The notes under the pieces are model-generated. The model saw nothing but the letters and a program-made list of their open reading frames with translations, was not told where the DNA came from and did not search any database. This document shows, in pieces, positions 1 through 11,765 of a stretch of 64,000 bases of DNA. The DNA lies in the NCBI RefSeq assembly GCF_018812025.1, contig NC_063051.1, forward strand, positions 5,519,896 through 5,583,895, in the 5' to 3' direction. Made by a program: the position numbers and the translations under genes. Each line of letters starts with the position of its first letter. Positions within the stretch are counted from its first letter, which is position 1. The DNA comes from Megalobrama amblycephala. Its lineage: Eukaryota; Chordata; Actinopteri; Cypriniformes; Xenocyprididae.

Positions 1-130
1 GTTTTTAGTCATTTTCACGGATTTGTATGAATGGGGATCGTTTTGACAACGGTGTCGTCTGTACGCGGAAAACTCAAAGGAAAAACTTCTCTGTTTTAAG
101 CATATCGTTGCGTGTAAACGTACCATAAGA
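1..130. repeat. Partial repeat, probable right part of the GGCCCCGTCCAC-type MITE family
   Basis: The opening bases carry phrases such as ACAACGGTGTCGTCTGTACG and a GCGTGTAAACGTA end that I associate with one arm of the cyprinid element family whose other end reads GGCCCCGTCCACA. A relative lies at 53011-53572. The left part would lie outside the window, so boundaries and class cannot be fixed. Family recognition is from memory and the copies were not aligned. Confidence 0.4.
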
Positions 131-1762
131 TGAACCCTTTTTTTTTTCAGATGTTTTTTTAAGGAAAAAACATGTCTTGTGTTTAGAACAATACGGTATG
201 TGATACAGTATCTTCTGTCCTCAGAGACATATACAACAGCATTGATAGGCGAGTCTTTTACAACTCCTTGTTAAGAAAATAGCGGCATTAAATAAAATGG
301 TATTTTCCAGACTTTATCATTTAAGCAATGGGCCACGCTAATGCCTATTAAATCATACTGGTTGTGTTTCTGACTTTTTGCCTTGACCCCATTGAAGGGA
401 TCACTGTTGTAGAACATTCCCTGCAGAGATTTATGAGCGTGGGCTACATTCATTAGCTTCCAGTTGTTAGCGCTAGCTTGTTACAAACTCTTAAACACTA
501 AAAGCTCTGCTTTATCACCGTTAATACAATAATACCAAGAAACATCCAGATCAAACGCTACACGTCCTTTATTATTTCAGTACAGTCCGGAATCATTCAA
601 CCAATCATGGACGCTGAAGCAAACAAGTGTTGCGTGCAGTGGAACATGGTGATGTATGGTTTCTCAAAGCTGCTTTGCTCTGTAAATTAAAGCGCTTAAT
701 TGCTGCCTTATTGCTCGGTGAAGATGAATAATAGTCAGGAGGCTTATCATTGGCAGCAGACCGTGAACCAGCCTCCTCATACTGAGCCCGACATCCCCCC
801 TCAGACGCTCGCTTTCAGTAGAGACACTAGCGCTGATGAATCCTTGGCCGAGTAGTTTAATTATGAGAAGCATCCACTTCCTGGAATTCTAGTTTGTGTA
901 TAAAGTTAGGAATTACTTGCAAATATGTGATCATTTTATCTTTTTGGTACTGAACTTTAATGTAGTTGAATTAGCATCAGTAATGTCAGACGACTGGCAT
1001 AGCCTATGTCAGATACTAGTCCTTAGAGCACCTCTGATCACCACATCTGCTTAAATTGCAAAAAATGACTAGGTCCCAAAGTGGTTTGCCTGGCAGAACA
1101 ACTTCTCAGAGGAATTATCTGACAAAGTTTTGGGTTTTTGCTGTACCGTGTCTACATCCCGCTACCAGTCAGAATGGCTGACTCCTGGGAGACTTATCCA
1201 ACAACATGATTGAATGAGAGTAAATTATGAGTGAACGGTGCCATCTCCCTTATGGGCCCTTCTGTTTCAATTTGGCAGATCTCTGGACAAGGATGGAGAG
1301 CGATAATGCTGAGCAGTCTCGTTGGTCTCAAAGTTCATCATTTGTCAAGAACACATCCAGCCAATTTTTTTTTTCAGAGTATTTGCTGCATGCATATGCC
1401 TAGTTTTCCAAATCATTAGTCTAGGATATTGTAAAACTAAATCATAAGTTTAAATGATTGTTTAAACTTGAGATCGCTCCAGGTTTTTTATCAGTGATGT
1501 CAAATTTTTAGGCCGTTCCCAACCTGATCTTGAGAGAAAATATAACTACGAGGTGCCAATTTCATATCAATTCACACATTAAAGTGCAGTGTTTTTTTAG
1601 TAGCGTTGAAATATAAATGTAATTTTTGTTAATAATTTGAATTAGATTTTATTTGTATATTTCCTGTTTTCATTTTAATTTTAGTTACATTTTTAGTAAT
1701 TTTGTTTTTCATTTTTATTTTTTATTTTTTTATAATGTCTATATTTTCATTCATTTTAATTT
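131..1762. other. Non-coding sequence, no recognisable gene
   Basis: Mostly unique AT-rich DNA. Reading frames here are 60-69 codons, resemble no known protein and look like chance. From about 1600 to 1760 the sequence becomes very T-rich, with repeated ATTTTAGTT-like phrases that resemble a decayed hAT-type tail common in fish. No tandem repeat, RNA gene or clear insertion was seen. Confidence 0.6.
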
Positions 1763-3242
1763 TTAAAGGGGTCATATAATGCCACTTTTAAAGTTTTAGC
1801 TCAAAATACCCTACAGATAATTTTTATAGCATGTTAACTTTGTCACTTTTGAGGTTGAGCAAAAACGCTCCGTTTTTGTATGTCCCTTTAAATGCAAATA
1901 AGCTGCTGCTGTCAAGAAGAGGGCGGAGTTTTAGGAGCTAGCGGCTTTGATTAAAGGGATAGTTCACCCAAAAATGAAAATTTGATGTTTATCTGCTTAC
2001 CCCAAGCGCATCCAAGATGTAGGTTTCTTCAGTAGAACACAAATGATGATTTTTAACTCCAACTGTTGCCGTCTGTCAGTCAAATAATGGGAGTGAATGG
2101 GAACTCGATCAATAAGTCGAAAAAACATGCACAGACAAATCCAAATCAAACTGTGCGGCTCGTGACGACACATTGATGTCCTAAGACACAAAACGATCGG
2201 TTTGTGTGAGAAACCGAACAGTATTTATATAATTTCTTCACGCTCTGACAACGGCAGTAATGTCTAGCACTCATTGAAGTATATGCACAAGACATAACTT
2301 CCGCTGTCAGAGCACGATCAGACCTCACTAAACGAGTGCTGAACGCAGTTGGACATAGTGGTGTATTAGAGGTAAAAAATGATATAAATACTGTTCAGTT
2401 TCTCACACAAACCAATCGTTTCATGTCTTAGGACATCAATGTGCCGTCACGAGCCGCAGGGTTTAATTAGGATTTTTCTATGCAAGTTTTTTCGACTCTT
2501 ATTGTTCGAGTTCCCATTCACTCCTATTATTTGACTGACAGACGGCAACAGTTGGAGTTAAAAATCATCATTTGTGTTCTACTGAAGAAACAAAGTCACC
2601 TACATCTTGGATGCGCTTGGGGTAAGCAGATAAACATCAAATTTTCATTTTTGGGTGAACTATCCCTTTAAAGTTACCTCACGCAGACTCACAGAAAATG
2701 TCAGAAACTGTTCAGCCTTTTATGTTCAAACCGGAGTCGGACAATAATGGAGAGACTAAAGAAGAAGTGGTTAGTTGATTAATTTATGTAGCTGATGTGG
2801 AGTTTACTATCTTAGATTTATTAATTAGCATATTCTGTCATGATAATCTATAAATCGCGTGTGTGGGAACTGTTGTAAGATCCTACAGAGCCAGAGAATA
2901 TATGCTGCATGAAGATAGAACAGGTATAGTTTAGTTTAATTACGGTTATAACTTGTCATGTATTACATACTGTAATGCAGTAACATGGCCTCACCACTTT
3001 TGTTGTGTTCTCAGGGGCAGGGTTTATGTAAATTTTAGGGTTAGTGATGTCACCAACCCGGGAAGAAGCTTGTTGTAGTCCCTACCAGCTGTTTATTGTA
3101 GTCCTTAAACAGTGAATTCTTTAAAAGAAAATACCTTTGCATTGAACTTTGAGCGTCGTAACTTTGCAGATATTGTTTATGCTCTAACAGCAACATTACA
3201 CACTAACTAAAGTTAAAAAAGTGAAATCATAAAAAAGTGAAA
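1763..3242 (+). mobile_element. TTAAAGGGGT-ended non-autonomous DNA element, copy 1 (interrupted, right end lost)
   Basis: The left end reads TTAAAGGGGTCATATAATG. Internal phrases GCAAATAAGCTGCTGCTG, AACCGGAGTCGGA and GGGTTAGTGATGTCACCAAC recur in the copy at 25963-26792, which keeps the matching right end ACCCCTTTAA. Here the element is split by the palindrome at 1951-2671, and its right end is replaced at about 3243 by a SINE. It has no coding capacity. A short tandem echo of AAAAAGTGAAATCA sits just before the SINE. Presence in two copies is seen directly; calling it a DNA transposon is inferred from the termini. Confidence 0.7.
1951..2671. mobile_element. Long palindromic MITE (GGGATAGTTCACCC ends), copy A
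   Basis: It starts TTAAAGGGATAGTTCACCCA and ends with the inverse. The two arms pair over most of about 300 bp each; for example GGTAAGCAGATAAACATC on the right mirrors the left arm, as do the CAGACGGCAACAGTTGGAGT and TAGGACATC segments. The left arm lacks about 60 bp (the GGTGTATTAGAGGTAAAAAA to AACGCAGTTGG part) that the right arm retains. There is no transposase. Such ends are abundant in cyprinids and resemble Angel-type fold-back elements, though the exact superfamily is uncertain. It lies inside the 1763-3242 element. Confidence 0.85.
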
Positions 3243-3410
3243 TCACATGCACACCCCGGGGCAGCCATTTTGCTGTGGCACCGAGGGAGCGATTGGCGGT
3301 TAAGTGCCTTTCTCAAGGGCACCTCAGTCATTTTCTGACAGTATTGAGAACTGAACCCGCAAACTTCGGGTTACCAGTCTGACTCTCTAACCATTAGGCC
3401 ACGACTGCCC
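3243..3410 (-). mobile_element. tRNA-derived SINE
   Basis: Read on the minus strand, the head begins GGGCAGTCGTGGCCTAATGG, containing an A-box-like TGGCCTAATGG. About 45 bases further is GCGGGTTCAGTTC, a degenerate B box. The body includes GGTGCCCTTGAGAAAGGCAC and GGTGCCACAGCAAAATGGCT, phrases typical of fish tRNA-type SINEs. A tRNA gene is unlikely because the cloverleaf is imperfect and the body continues about 100 bp beyond the tRNA-like head. It sits exactly where the TTAAAGGGGT element loses its right end. The family name was not determined. Confidence 0.75.
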
Positions 3411-4880
3411 TAATTTAATTTTAGTTATTTTTTCCTGTGGCTAAACCATATACAATGCTTTTCCTTACAGAGAACTTTTCACCTTCATATGGACAAACAC
3501 AGAATTGTTAAATGTAATTTACAATTTCTTAATTTATTTAGATTTTGTTACCTGTATGAAATTGAGTGATTTTTAATATAAACCTTCTGTAGTTTTAACA
3601 AATGCCAAATAATCCTTTAAATCATGAATGCCAGATGAATATTTGATGAACAAATATTAAATTATTTGGTTGACTGCTTTAACACTGGATTATCCTCATC
3701 TGTTATCTAGAGAAATGTCGGCTAAAAAATTAAGTAATAATAATACGGTTCACATACCTATTATGAAGACAAATAGTATAACCTCATTATATCATGGTGA
3801 AAAAGAATATCCTGTTGGGCTTTGTTTTACACATGTGCACAAGTCTGGGTCTAAAGAAAAACTGCATTACTTGCATAAATGTCTACTTGTGGTAAACAAT
3901 AGGATGGAAATTAATGCTACTTTTCCCATGGTTACTGTCTTTTCTACACACGTTGCAATAAAAATTACCTTTCAAAAAGTTGACAAACTGCAATCTGGGC
4001 ACTTTTAAACAGAAGTTATTGCAAAAAAAAAAAAAAAAAAAAAAAAGGAATTAATATGCCTTTGTCATGCCTGTGGCAAGAACAGCAAGCATCCGTTGTA
4101 CCGTGCAACATGTCCGTCAGTGCATCTGTTACTTCTAAGAAGTGATGTCAAGGGGGCGTGTTGTGTAGTCACGCTGATTACAGAGTTAAGGCTACAATCG
4201 TAATATCAATCTTCGCTCCTGTGAGAAAAAGACATTGATTGGGTGGAACCCACCCAAAGATTAATGACACCACATTCGTAACGTGGCATTTAGTCTTTAT
4301 TATTGCCAGCAGGCATGGAGCGTCACACACAAATGCGCGCGCACACACTCACCCGAAGACACGCAGCATGTGCTAACACTCCTCTAATCCAATATAGCGA
4401 TCTTCCTTCTCTTGCATCCCAGGGAAAGCTGCCTGGCATGACAGACTCATTTCAAGCAGCTTTTCACCAGTTCCTGAGGGTGTGCGGACAGTTCAGGGCA
4501 GGTCTTACTTGGGGAAATTGTGTTAAATGGACTGTGAGGCCCGGCATTTTGACCTCAATTAATACTGTTCTCCTCAGCGTCTGAAAAGAGCACAACCTCC
4601 ACCGTCTACGAGCAGGATTTAATCTGTTGTATGTCTCGTTACCTTTGCCAGATCATAACATAATCATAACTCCAGCGAAAAATGTTGTTTAATTATTATT
4701 TTTTTCAGTTCTTCTAATCATGAGCTCTGTAGACTGTGAGCAACTCGGACTAACTAAAAGACGGGAAATCGGTCTCAGTGGGTGTCTAGGGTGTTGATCA
4801 TTCTCTATAGGCATTTCAAGACTGCGATAAATCCAGTGGTGTTGATTGCTATCCGTTATAGAATATTCCCTGTGGGCTTC
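3411..4880. other. Non-coding sequence with one poly(A) tract
   Basis: Unique DNA with a run of about 26 A at 4021-4046. The 112-codon frame at 3670-4008 begins at TTG and resembles no protein. Around 4225-4260 is a short inverted repeat, GGGTGGAACCCACCC. Nothing supports a gene. Confidence 0.55.
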
Positions 4881-5274
4881 TAAGGGATAGTTCGAACAAA
4901 AAGGAAACTCTAATGTCATTTCACTCATCCTAATGTAGTTGCCCATTACTTTATTTTGTCTTCTGGACACAAAAGTTTACTTTTTTGATGAATATCCCAT
5001 TTACTGTTTACGTATAACAAAAGTGCTGAAAAGCTCCAAAATATCTTCTTTTATGTTCCACAGAAAAAAAGGAAGTCATACAGGTAACACATTACAAGAA
5101 ACACAAGTTACAAAATCAGATTACTTTTTTCAAGTAACTAGTAAAGTAATGCTTTACTTTTAAATTTACAACAAAATATCTGAGTTACTTTTTCAAAAAA
5201 GTAACTCAAGTTACTTTGTTTTCCCGTTTATTGACTGACATCTCTCCTGTCCCCATGTATAAAAAAATTGTGAG

Positions 5275-5590
5275 AAAAGGGTTAGTTCACCCAAAAATGA
5301 AAATTCTGTCATTAATTACTCACCCTCATGTTGTTCCACATCCGTAAGACTTTCGTTCATTTTCAGAACACAAATGAAGATCTTTTTGATGAAATCTGAG
5401 AGCTTTTTGTCCCTCCATTGACAGCTACGTGACTACCACTTTCATGCTTCAAAAAGTTCATAAAGAGATTGTAAAACTAATCCTTATGAATTGAAGGTCC
5501 AAATTTTCTGAAGAGACACAATTGCTTTGTATGATGAACAGATTGAATTTAGGCTTTTCTACACTAAACATAAGCAAACATTTACTCATT
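5275..5590 (+). mobile_element. Left part of a palindromic MITE (GTTAGTTCACCC), right half missing
   Basis: It starts AAAAGGGTTAGTTCACCCAA, followed by the family body: TGTCATTAATTACTCACCCT, CGTAAGACTTTCGTTC, and TCCCTCCATTGACAGCTACG. In complete relatives the same phrases return inverted about 300-700 bp later. Here the sequence runs into a GCGTCCCAA element at 5599 instead. It is a deeper cousin of the split copy at 13559-15109. Confidence 0.7.
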
Positions 5591-5598
5591 TACTTGCC

Positions 5599-6317
5599 CT
5601 GCGTCCCAATGTCCATACTATCCATCCTAAATAGTATGTGAGATTAAAATAAGTGTGTCCCAAAGCATAGTATATTGAAAAGAGTATGGAAAAAGTCCCC
5701 GGATGGTCTACTATTCCCGGTAGATTTTCGAAGTGTGGATCCGTGCACACTATAAAGGCTAATATTGCCCATAACCCATTGCGCGTTGGACGAGGATTCA
5801 GTTCAGAACTACAAACACGAGTAAAAAGTGCTAAAAAACTACAAAACATGGCGGATATGCGTGATCGACGCTGAGAGGTTTGAGTGACTAATAATCAGTT
5901 CAACCTGATAGAAAATATTTATTTAATGTTATCTGTGTTATTTTTCATCTGCAAATACCAATGTGGACTTTTATAAATATCAGAATGGCCATTAACTTTT
6001 AAATGCATCATTATGCATTAATATGAGGACTGAGGAGAGTTCTCCACATGAAAGACCCGCGATTGCAGATCAACGTGCTGCATTTCTCTCCGATACGGTA
6101 GGAAATTAGCTAAATGTGGAGGATGTAAGATGATTGACAGGCCAGTTTACGGTGACAGGATGCGACAGAGAGCAAAGACGCGATTGTATGACGTGATAGT
6201 AAGTCCCAAAGCTTGTCTAACGTTACTCTTTTGCTACACACTCAAAAGTAAGTACTTTTTGTTCACAAAGAGTACATACTTTTAGGGCGTAGTATAAGTA
6301 GGTGAATTGGGACGCAG
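5599..6317. mobile_element. Inverted-repeat MITE with CTGCGTCCCAAT ends
   Basis: Left terminus CTGCGTCCCAATGTCC; right terminus AATTGGGACGCAG. The interior near both ends is rich in AGTATG/TAGTAT-like phrases and contains a stretch (5750-5870) with a short frame but no protein homology. A shorter family member lies at 37725-38069 and decayed relatives at about 40334-41200. The target duplication is unclear at this copy. No superfamily is assigned. Confidence 0.7.
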
Positions 6318-6606
6318 CATACTTCTCTTGCTTCGTATTCTTCTGTATTCCAGAATGTCAGCACAGCTGAAAGGTTTGTTTGAGCTGCGCCCTCTACTGT
6401 ACAGGCATGAATTTGCATTTCCTTCAGCCTGAGGCTTATTCATTTCACTTTTGGTTTGAAACATTTGCCAAAAACAGAACTACTTTATTGTTATGAAAAC
6501 AAACAGCTCATCCCAGATGAGAAAAAGTAACACAAAAGTAACATAACGCATTACTTTCCATAAAAAGTAACTAAGTAACGCAATTAGTTACTTTGTAGGT
6601 AGTAAC

Positions 6607-6779
6607 TAGGGCTGCAACAACGAATCGATAAAATCGATAAAATTCGATTATTAAAAGAGTTGGCAACGAATTTCATTATCGATTCGTTGTGTCGCGCGAC
6701 TATTACGCCTCTCAAAAAGACGCGGAGATGTTTGAGTATAAAAAAGCGCGGTTGAGCGCGAAGCAGAGCGGAGCAAGAA

Positions 6780-6818
<39 letters not shown>

Positions 6819-8037
6819 ATAGCAGAGCGGAGGTGGAGGAAAGACCATCGGAGAGACCCGTAACGTTGTTCTGAACAGGCGCGCCGTTGGCACGATGGAC
6901 AGGGGGGTCAGGACCCCTGCAGTTTTGAAAAGATAGAAATCGACCCCCGCACTTTTGATACGGGCTGCTTCAATCAGTCACACTATATCATCTTTTAGCG
7001 TTGGATATTTTCTTTCAAATGAAACAATTTTCACGTTTCTATGAGCTTCCGTTCATAAATAATCAACTGTTTTGTTGCGGATGTGAACAGGAAATGCGTT
7101 CTCGAACGGAGAAACACGCGATCTCCAAACAATCGATCAAAGCGTGCTAACGTTTTAGGACAGGTCGTCGATGGTATATAAATCATGCCCGAATGTCAAT
7201 CAAGCCAAACCGTCCATTCAGAAACCGAGAATTTGACACTTTAAGGTAAGGAGGCTGATCTCTCAGATTGACGCGCGAGCTGGCTTGACTGAAGTTTTCG
7301 TGAGGATTTAAGGTTTATGGACTATTTTGATTTTGGTAATTACATCTAGAAAGATAAAAGCATTGATGGCATCTATAAAATGGATATCTGAAAGCGAAAC
7401 GAAAGTGATATTGCCTCGTCCAGTGAGGAGGACGCACGAAAGGAGACCTGCGTGTTTAATTGGTGTATACTGTAATACTGCATTTACAATGCTTATCAGT
7501 GGCATACACTTTGATCGCGAAAGTGAAAATCCAAAAGACTATGACTAAAACTAAATCAAAATTTGCTGTCAAAATTAACACTGATCTGTTGTCATGTATT
7601 TATTCTGTGATTTGTACCATATCGGTTATTGTTGACAAATATATTTGTGTTTGTTGTACTTTTTAAATTTCATTTTAAAGTTTTTTATAGCACTTGGTCA
7701 TCTTAAGCTGAACAAAAATATACATCTTTTTGTGCACTTTATTTAAAAAAAAAAAAAATATATATATATTTGGCAGATGTAAAGCATACATGTGTATGTT
7801 TTTTGTGTTAGTCCATTTGTTTTTTGTTTTTTATTACTTTAACAGCTCAGGGATGTTAAAAGAGCAACCTGTTTTTGCACGTTCTTAGGATTTTTTGCAC
7901 TGTGAATTTGCACTGTCATTTCTGTTTTTGAATAAAAGGTTGGAAATTAATGTTTTTCCCCCTCCAATTCATCGATTAATCGTAAAAATAATCGACAGAT
8001 TAATCGATTATTGACATAATCGTTAGTTGCAGCCCTA
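6607..8037. mobile_element. hAT-type element with TAGGGCTGCAAC ends and 8-bp target duplication
   Basis: The termini are TAGGGCTGCAACAACG and CGTTAGTTGCAGCCCTA. Sub-terminal AATCGAT/ATCGATTA motifs are repeated at both ends. The 8-bp GTAGTAAC is duplicated exactly at 6599-6606 and 8038-8045, diagnostic of hAT-like insertion. The 1431-bp interior has an (AATA)n tract at 6779-6821 and frames up to 73 codons (7327-7548) with no transposase signature, so the copy is non-autonomous. It is the youngest layer of the stack. Confidence 0.9.
6779..6821. repeat. (AATA)n microsatellite
   Basis: About ten consecutive AATA units lie inside the hAT-type element at 6607-8037, between GAGCGGAGCAAG and a recurrence of GCAGAGCGGAG. 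Confidence 0.9.
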
Positions 8038-8253
8038 GTAGTAACACAATATTGTAATGCCTTACTTTTAAAAAGAACTTGGGATGAGTGAATGATGACT
8101 GATACAGTCTACTACGAATATTGTTTGTATACGACGAATAATGTTGGCTCTCTGACAAATGACTTATGTTCCGCTATTGTATTGGATGAAAGTGTCTGCT
8201 ACCTGGATAATGAAAATGTAGAATTTTCATTTTTGGGTGCACTGTCCCTTTAA

Positions 8254-8309
8254 ATTTCTAAGAAACTTTTGTATCAACTGTTATCAAAGGTAAATATATA
8301 GAGATAAAG

Positions 8310-8362
<53 letters not shown>

Positions 8363-8913
8363 AACCACTAAGCCTGGGGCTCTTATTTTGTGCCCTGAAT
8401 CATGACTAACACTTAACACGTCTGGCATTAGTGCCATAGTAAGAAGCCATGACCACCATTTGAAATTTTCCAACTGACTAACCAGAATTCCGGCAAACAT
8501 TCATCTCTTCAAATCCTCTTTATACAGAGGCAAATGCAGAGATGTGTGCAAGAGCATTATGCAGCCAACTTGTCAACAGCTTTAACGCATTAGCACAGAA
8601 GAAATAGCCCTCTGTGTGTGAGAGAGACGTGTGACAGAGAAATGTATAAAATATAGTAGTGAGTGTATTGTCATTGTCATTTCCCGGCTTATTTCATAGA
8701 CCAAATTTTTTTTTTTTTCATACCTATTGAGAAGAGAACAAATCATCATTTTTCATGACTCATTTTCAGTATATCCTCAAATTATGTAGTGATAATATTT
8801 ATCTTGTTTTCCACTTTTTCCCCACTGTATTCAATGACACTGAATGGAAGTTTTAAAGCTTTAAAAAGGACATCAAGGCACAATAAAAATATCATAAAAC
8901 TTGTGCAGTTAAA
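8254..8913. other. Unique non-coding DNA with a (GT)n microsatellite
   Basis: A perfect dinucleotide (GT)n tract of about 26 units occupies roughly 8311-8360. The remainder (8361-8913) is unique, with frames under 70 codons and no recognisable homology. Confidence 0.75.
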
Positions 8914-9324
8914 GTTCAAAAGTTTGGGCTTGGACATTTTTTTTAAATTCTCTTATGCTCAACAAGGCTGCATTTATTTGATCAAATATACAGGGTAATA
9001 TTGTGAAATATAAGTACAATTTACAAAAGATTTACAAAAAAGATTTAAAAATGTAATTTATTCCTATGATGGCAAAGCTGAATTTTCAGCATCATTACTT
9101 CAGTCTTCAATGTCACTTGATCCTTCAGAAATCATTCTAATATGCTAATCTAATATGCTCAAGAATCACTTCTTCCTATAGTATCATTATCAATGTTGAA
9201 AAAAGGTTGTGCTGTTCGATATTTTTTGTGGAATCTTTGATAAATAGAAACGTCAAAAGAACAGAATGTATTTAAAATAGAAATCTTTTGTAACATTATA
9301 AAAGTCTTTACTGTCATTTTTGCT
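8914..9324 (+). mobile_element. Interspersed repeat of the CCGTTCAAAAGTTTGGG family, copy 1
   Basis: It begins GTTCAAAAGTTTGGGCT and continues with AACAAGGCTGCATTTATTTG, TGATGGCAAAGCTGAATTTT, CAGAAATCATTCTAATATGC and TTTTGTAACATTATAAAAGT. A second, similarly oriented copy lies at 51098-51480. This is a very abundant cyprinid non-coding repeat; I am not certain of its class. No coding capacity. Confidence 0.75.
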
Positions 9325-11765
9325 AATTGCTAATTAATATACCATATATACCGTATGCATTCTCTATCTCAATGGTACAGCCACAGTACTTTTTGTAGGG
9401 GATGATTCAGCACTCCATTTGTCAAATTCCGAGTTAGTGATTTGCGATTATTCATGTTATAATACGTTTCAACGCAGATAAACTGGAGAGTGCACATCCA
9501 CTGTGAAACTGACTGGTTTTCTTGCTTCTCGAGTCAGAGGGACTAGCAGACTGACAGCTCAGTGGGCAGAAGAGCGAAGTCACCTCTCATACTTGATGAA
9601 GACAAATGATCTCTGCATAACACTCTTACCTCGTGGATCAAATATAAAGAAATGTGACACTGACAAATGGCTCTGACTGAAATGTGTCACTTGATTGAAT
9701 GGTTCCATGTTCATTTTCTCATCTCACCCACTCAGAACTGCATTACCATTCATACAGTTGCTCATAAAGCAATTTGCATCCGCCTAATTTGTGCAAATGG
9801 AGTGGGAATTGTTGGGGATGGAAGTCTAAAGAAAAAACACAAATGAAAAAATAGAATTCTGCGTCTTATCATCTTAATCAAGGCCGTGTCGTATTACTAT
9901 TTCCATCTCGTCCCTTGTAAATGCCGGATGACGGAATTAGCCTGTTTTGTGCTGCAAGGATTTTCTGCACCACCTCAGTGTATTTTCCACAATAAAATCC
10001 AAGGACTCTCTCAAAATTACAAAGTTATTTGATTTCTTCTCCCCCTTCATAATGTATAGTTGGCACCAATTTAACAAGTGCTAACTTGATAGGCTACATT
10101 TAGATGGCTCTCAGTGCGGCAATCCTCCCTCCGGCTACGATGGCGCGTGGACTGGTGAGGCAGTAAATGCTGTTTAAGCATCACTGAGCAAATATATCCA
10201 ACCAAGTCATAGCTGTTTTGTTCAAGGAAATACAATCTGTGGCCCTCTGGCAAAAAACAGAGTGAAAATCAGAATAACCAGAATTGGATTTGCAATGCCA
10301 GAAAAGTCTCTGGATAGACATTTTTTGTTGTTTATTTTGTTGAAACCATCTGCTGGAGCAAGTATATGGAGATAACCTGAATACAGAAGCTATCCGAAGG
10401 CTTTTCTTTGGCTCAGATTAGTTGGTTTGCATTCCTGACTTCAAAAGTACTTGCTCAAACACAATTGTAGACACCATTGAGGCCTTCCAAACACGAGATC
10501 TGGTGCAGACATTGTTTATACTAGGCGTATGGTGTCATGATTTAATATGGTTCAAAGATTTTGAATAGCTTGGTTCTAGTAGTCCCTTACATCTCGAGTG
10601 TATGTAAGCATGCGTGCTTGTGTGTATTGTTTTGTGTGTGACTGACAGCAGCCATTGCTTGTATATAGCTGTGTTCGTTTGGTGGAACTGATGTCCACTG
10701 ACAGACACATCGCTTTGTTGCTCACAAAATGATCTATTACAAGAAGCAAATCAGCCAGAGATTCCTGGAAATGATTTTGCCTTCCGTTATTTATTTTTAA
10801 TCCCACGCGGTTTCAATCAACAGTTCAATATTCATTGAGCGTGTTTGGTGCTGTGAGATCGCATATTTAAATGATGGAAAATGTTGATCTATAAAACAAG
10901 CACCTACCAGCTTTACAATAAAGATGTGCACTACATCATTGCAAAGATATTGATTTGAACAGGCCTGAGACTTGTAATGTCAAAAGTGGGCTATCTCGGC
11001 CAGGCTATTTAGCCTAAGGCAAATGGCGCATGGCAAGGATGTGCCGGTATTGCTGGATTCTACTGTGCTGTTTGGATTGTGTCTTCTCAGAGCTCTTCCC
11101 ACCTTCTCAAAGCACACATTTGCAGAGAAATGGCAGTCCTGAACACAGTTATGTTGCTATGTAGAAAACTACATACATTGCAAGTGTATTATTTTCATTC
11201 AGCAACATCCTTGCAATTGCATAGCAATGTCCTGACAATTGTTTAGCATTGTAGCAGCAAGTTTTGTGAAAGTAAACAAGAAATGTAGAGTGAGATGGGG
11301 TAATATGATTTGTGTCTCTGGAAAAGTGATCCATTACATGTTGATTATCAAAGTTTTTTGTGTCTTATTTGTTAATGAGAGATCATGTTTTTAGATTTGT
11401 GGAGTAAAAATTGTAGTTTTTATTGTGAAGTGAAAAGATAAAATTAGTTCCTTGGAATAAGAATTGGCACAGACCAGAAAGTCCAGACTTGCATGTTTTT
11501 AATAGTGATATTACTTTTAAATGTAATACTTGTATTTAATGGGGTTGTTATTCAATAATTCCATTAGTTAGATGTACATTGCAGACAGGTCTGCGTAACA
11601 AAACTAGTCCAATGGCCAATCAAAAATAGCCCAAAAGTAGCCCAATGACCATATCCCACATATCAAAACTCAAAATATGCCATTCCAATTCCTAAAATAC
11701 ATATTTTACTGTCACTGTTATGAAAATTGAAAACCACTATATCATAGTGATCATAAACACAGCTT
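9325..11765. other. Unique non-coding DNA
   Basis: No recognised repeat, RNA gene or reading frame above 76 codons. Between roughly 9850 and 10250 the sequence has the balanced, non-repetitive look of possible regulatory DNA, but nothing in it identifies a function. From 11500 to 11760 it is AT-rich with no tandem structure. Confidence 0.5.

Larger units (their letters stand above)
5084..8080. mobile_element. hAT-like element (AGTGTTGGGG family), terminal tips lost, itself interrupted three times
   Basis: The left part (TAACACATTACA, then AGATTACTTTTTTCAAGTAA) and right part (ACTAAGTAACGCAATTAGTT, TATTGTAATGCCTTAC) match the intact copy at 13984-14820. The shared internal phrase TGAGCTGCGCCCTCTACTGT occurs at about 6380. 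Both outer tips (CAGTGTTGGGG) are missing or degenerate. Insertions lie at about 5275, 5599 and 6607. No transposase frame remains. Superfamily follows from the 8-bp duplication of the intact relative. Confidence 0.7.
4881..8253. mobile_element. Outer short MITE (GGGATAGTTC ends) split by a nested transposon stack
   Basis: The left part (4881-5083) begins TAAGGGATAGTTCGAACAAA and continues with the usual TTCTTTTATGTTCCACAG and GAAGTCATACAGG body. The right part resumes at about 8081 with GGGATGAGTGAATGATGAC and ends in TTTTTGGGTGCACTGTCCCT. Joined, the halves would give a MITE of a few hundred bp, like the uninterrupted copy at 59963-60207. About 3 kb of other transposons intervenes. The right half carries extra sequence between 8110 and 8215 not expected in the short family. 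Confidence 0.75.

Noticed and set aside
3243..3410. Functional tRNA gene
   Set aside because: A- and B-box-like sequences exist but the cloverleaf is imperfect and a long SINE body follows.
3670..4008. 112-codon plus frame as a protein-coding gene
   Set aside because: It starts at TTG, has no domain and lies in AT-rich DNA ending near a poly(A) tract.
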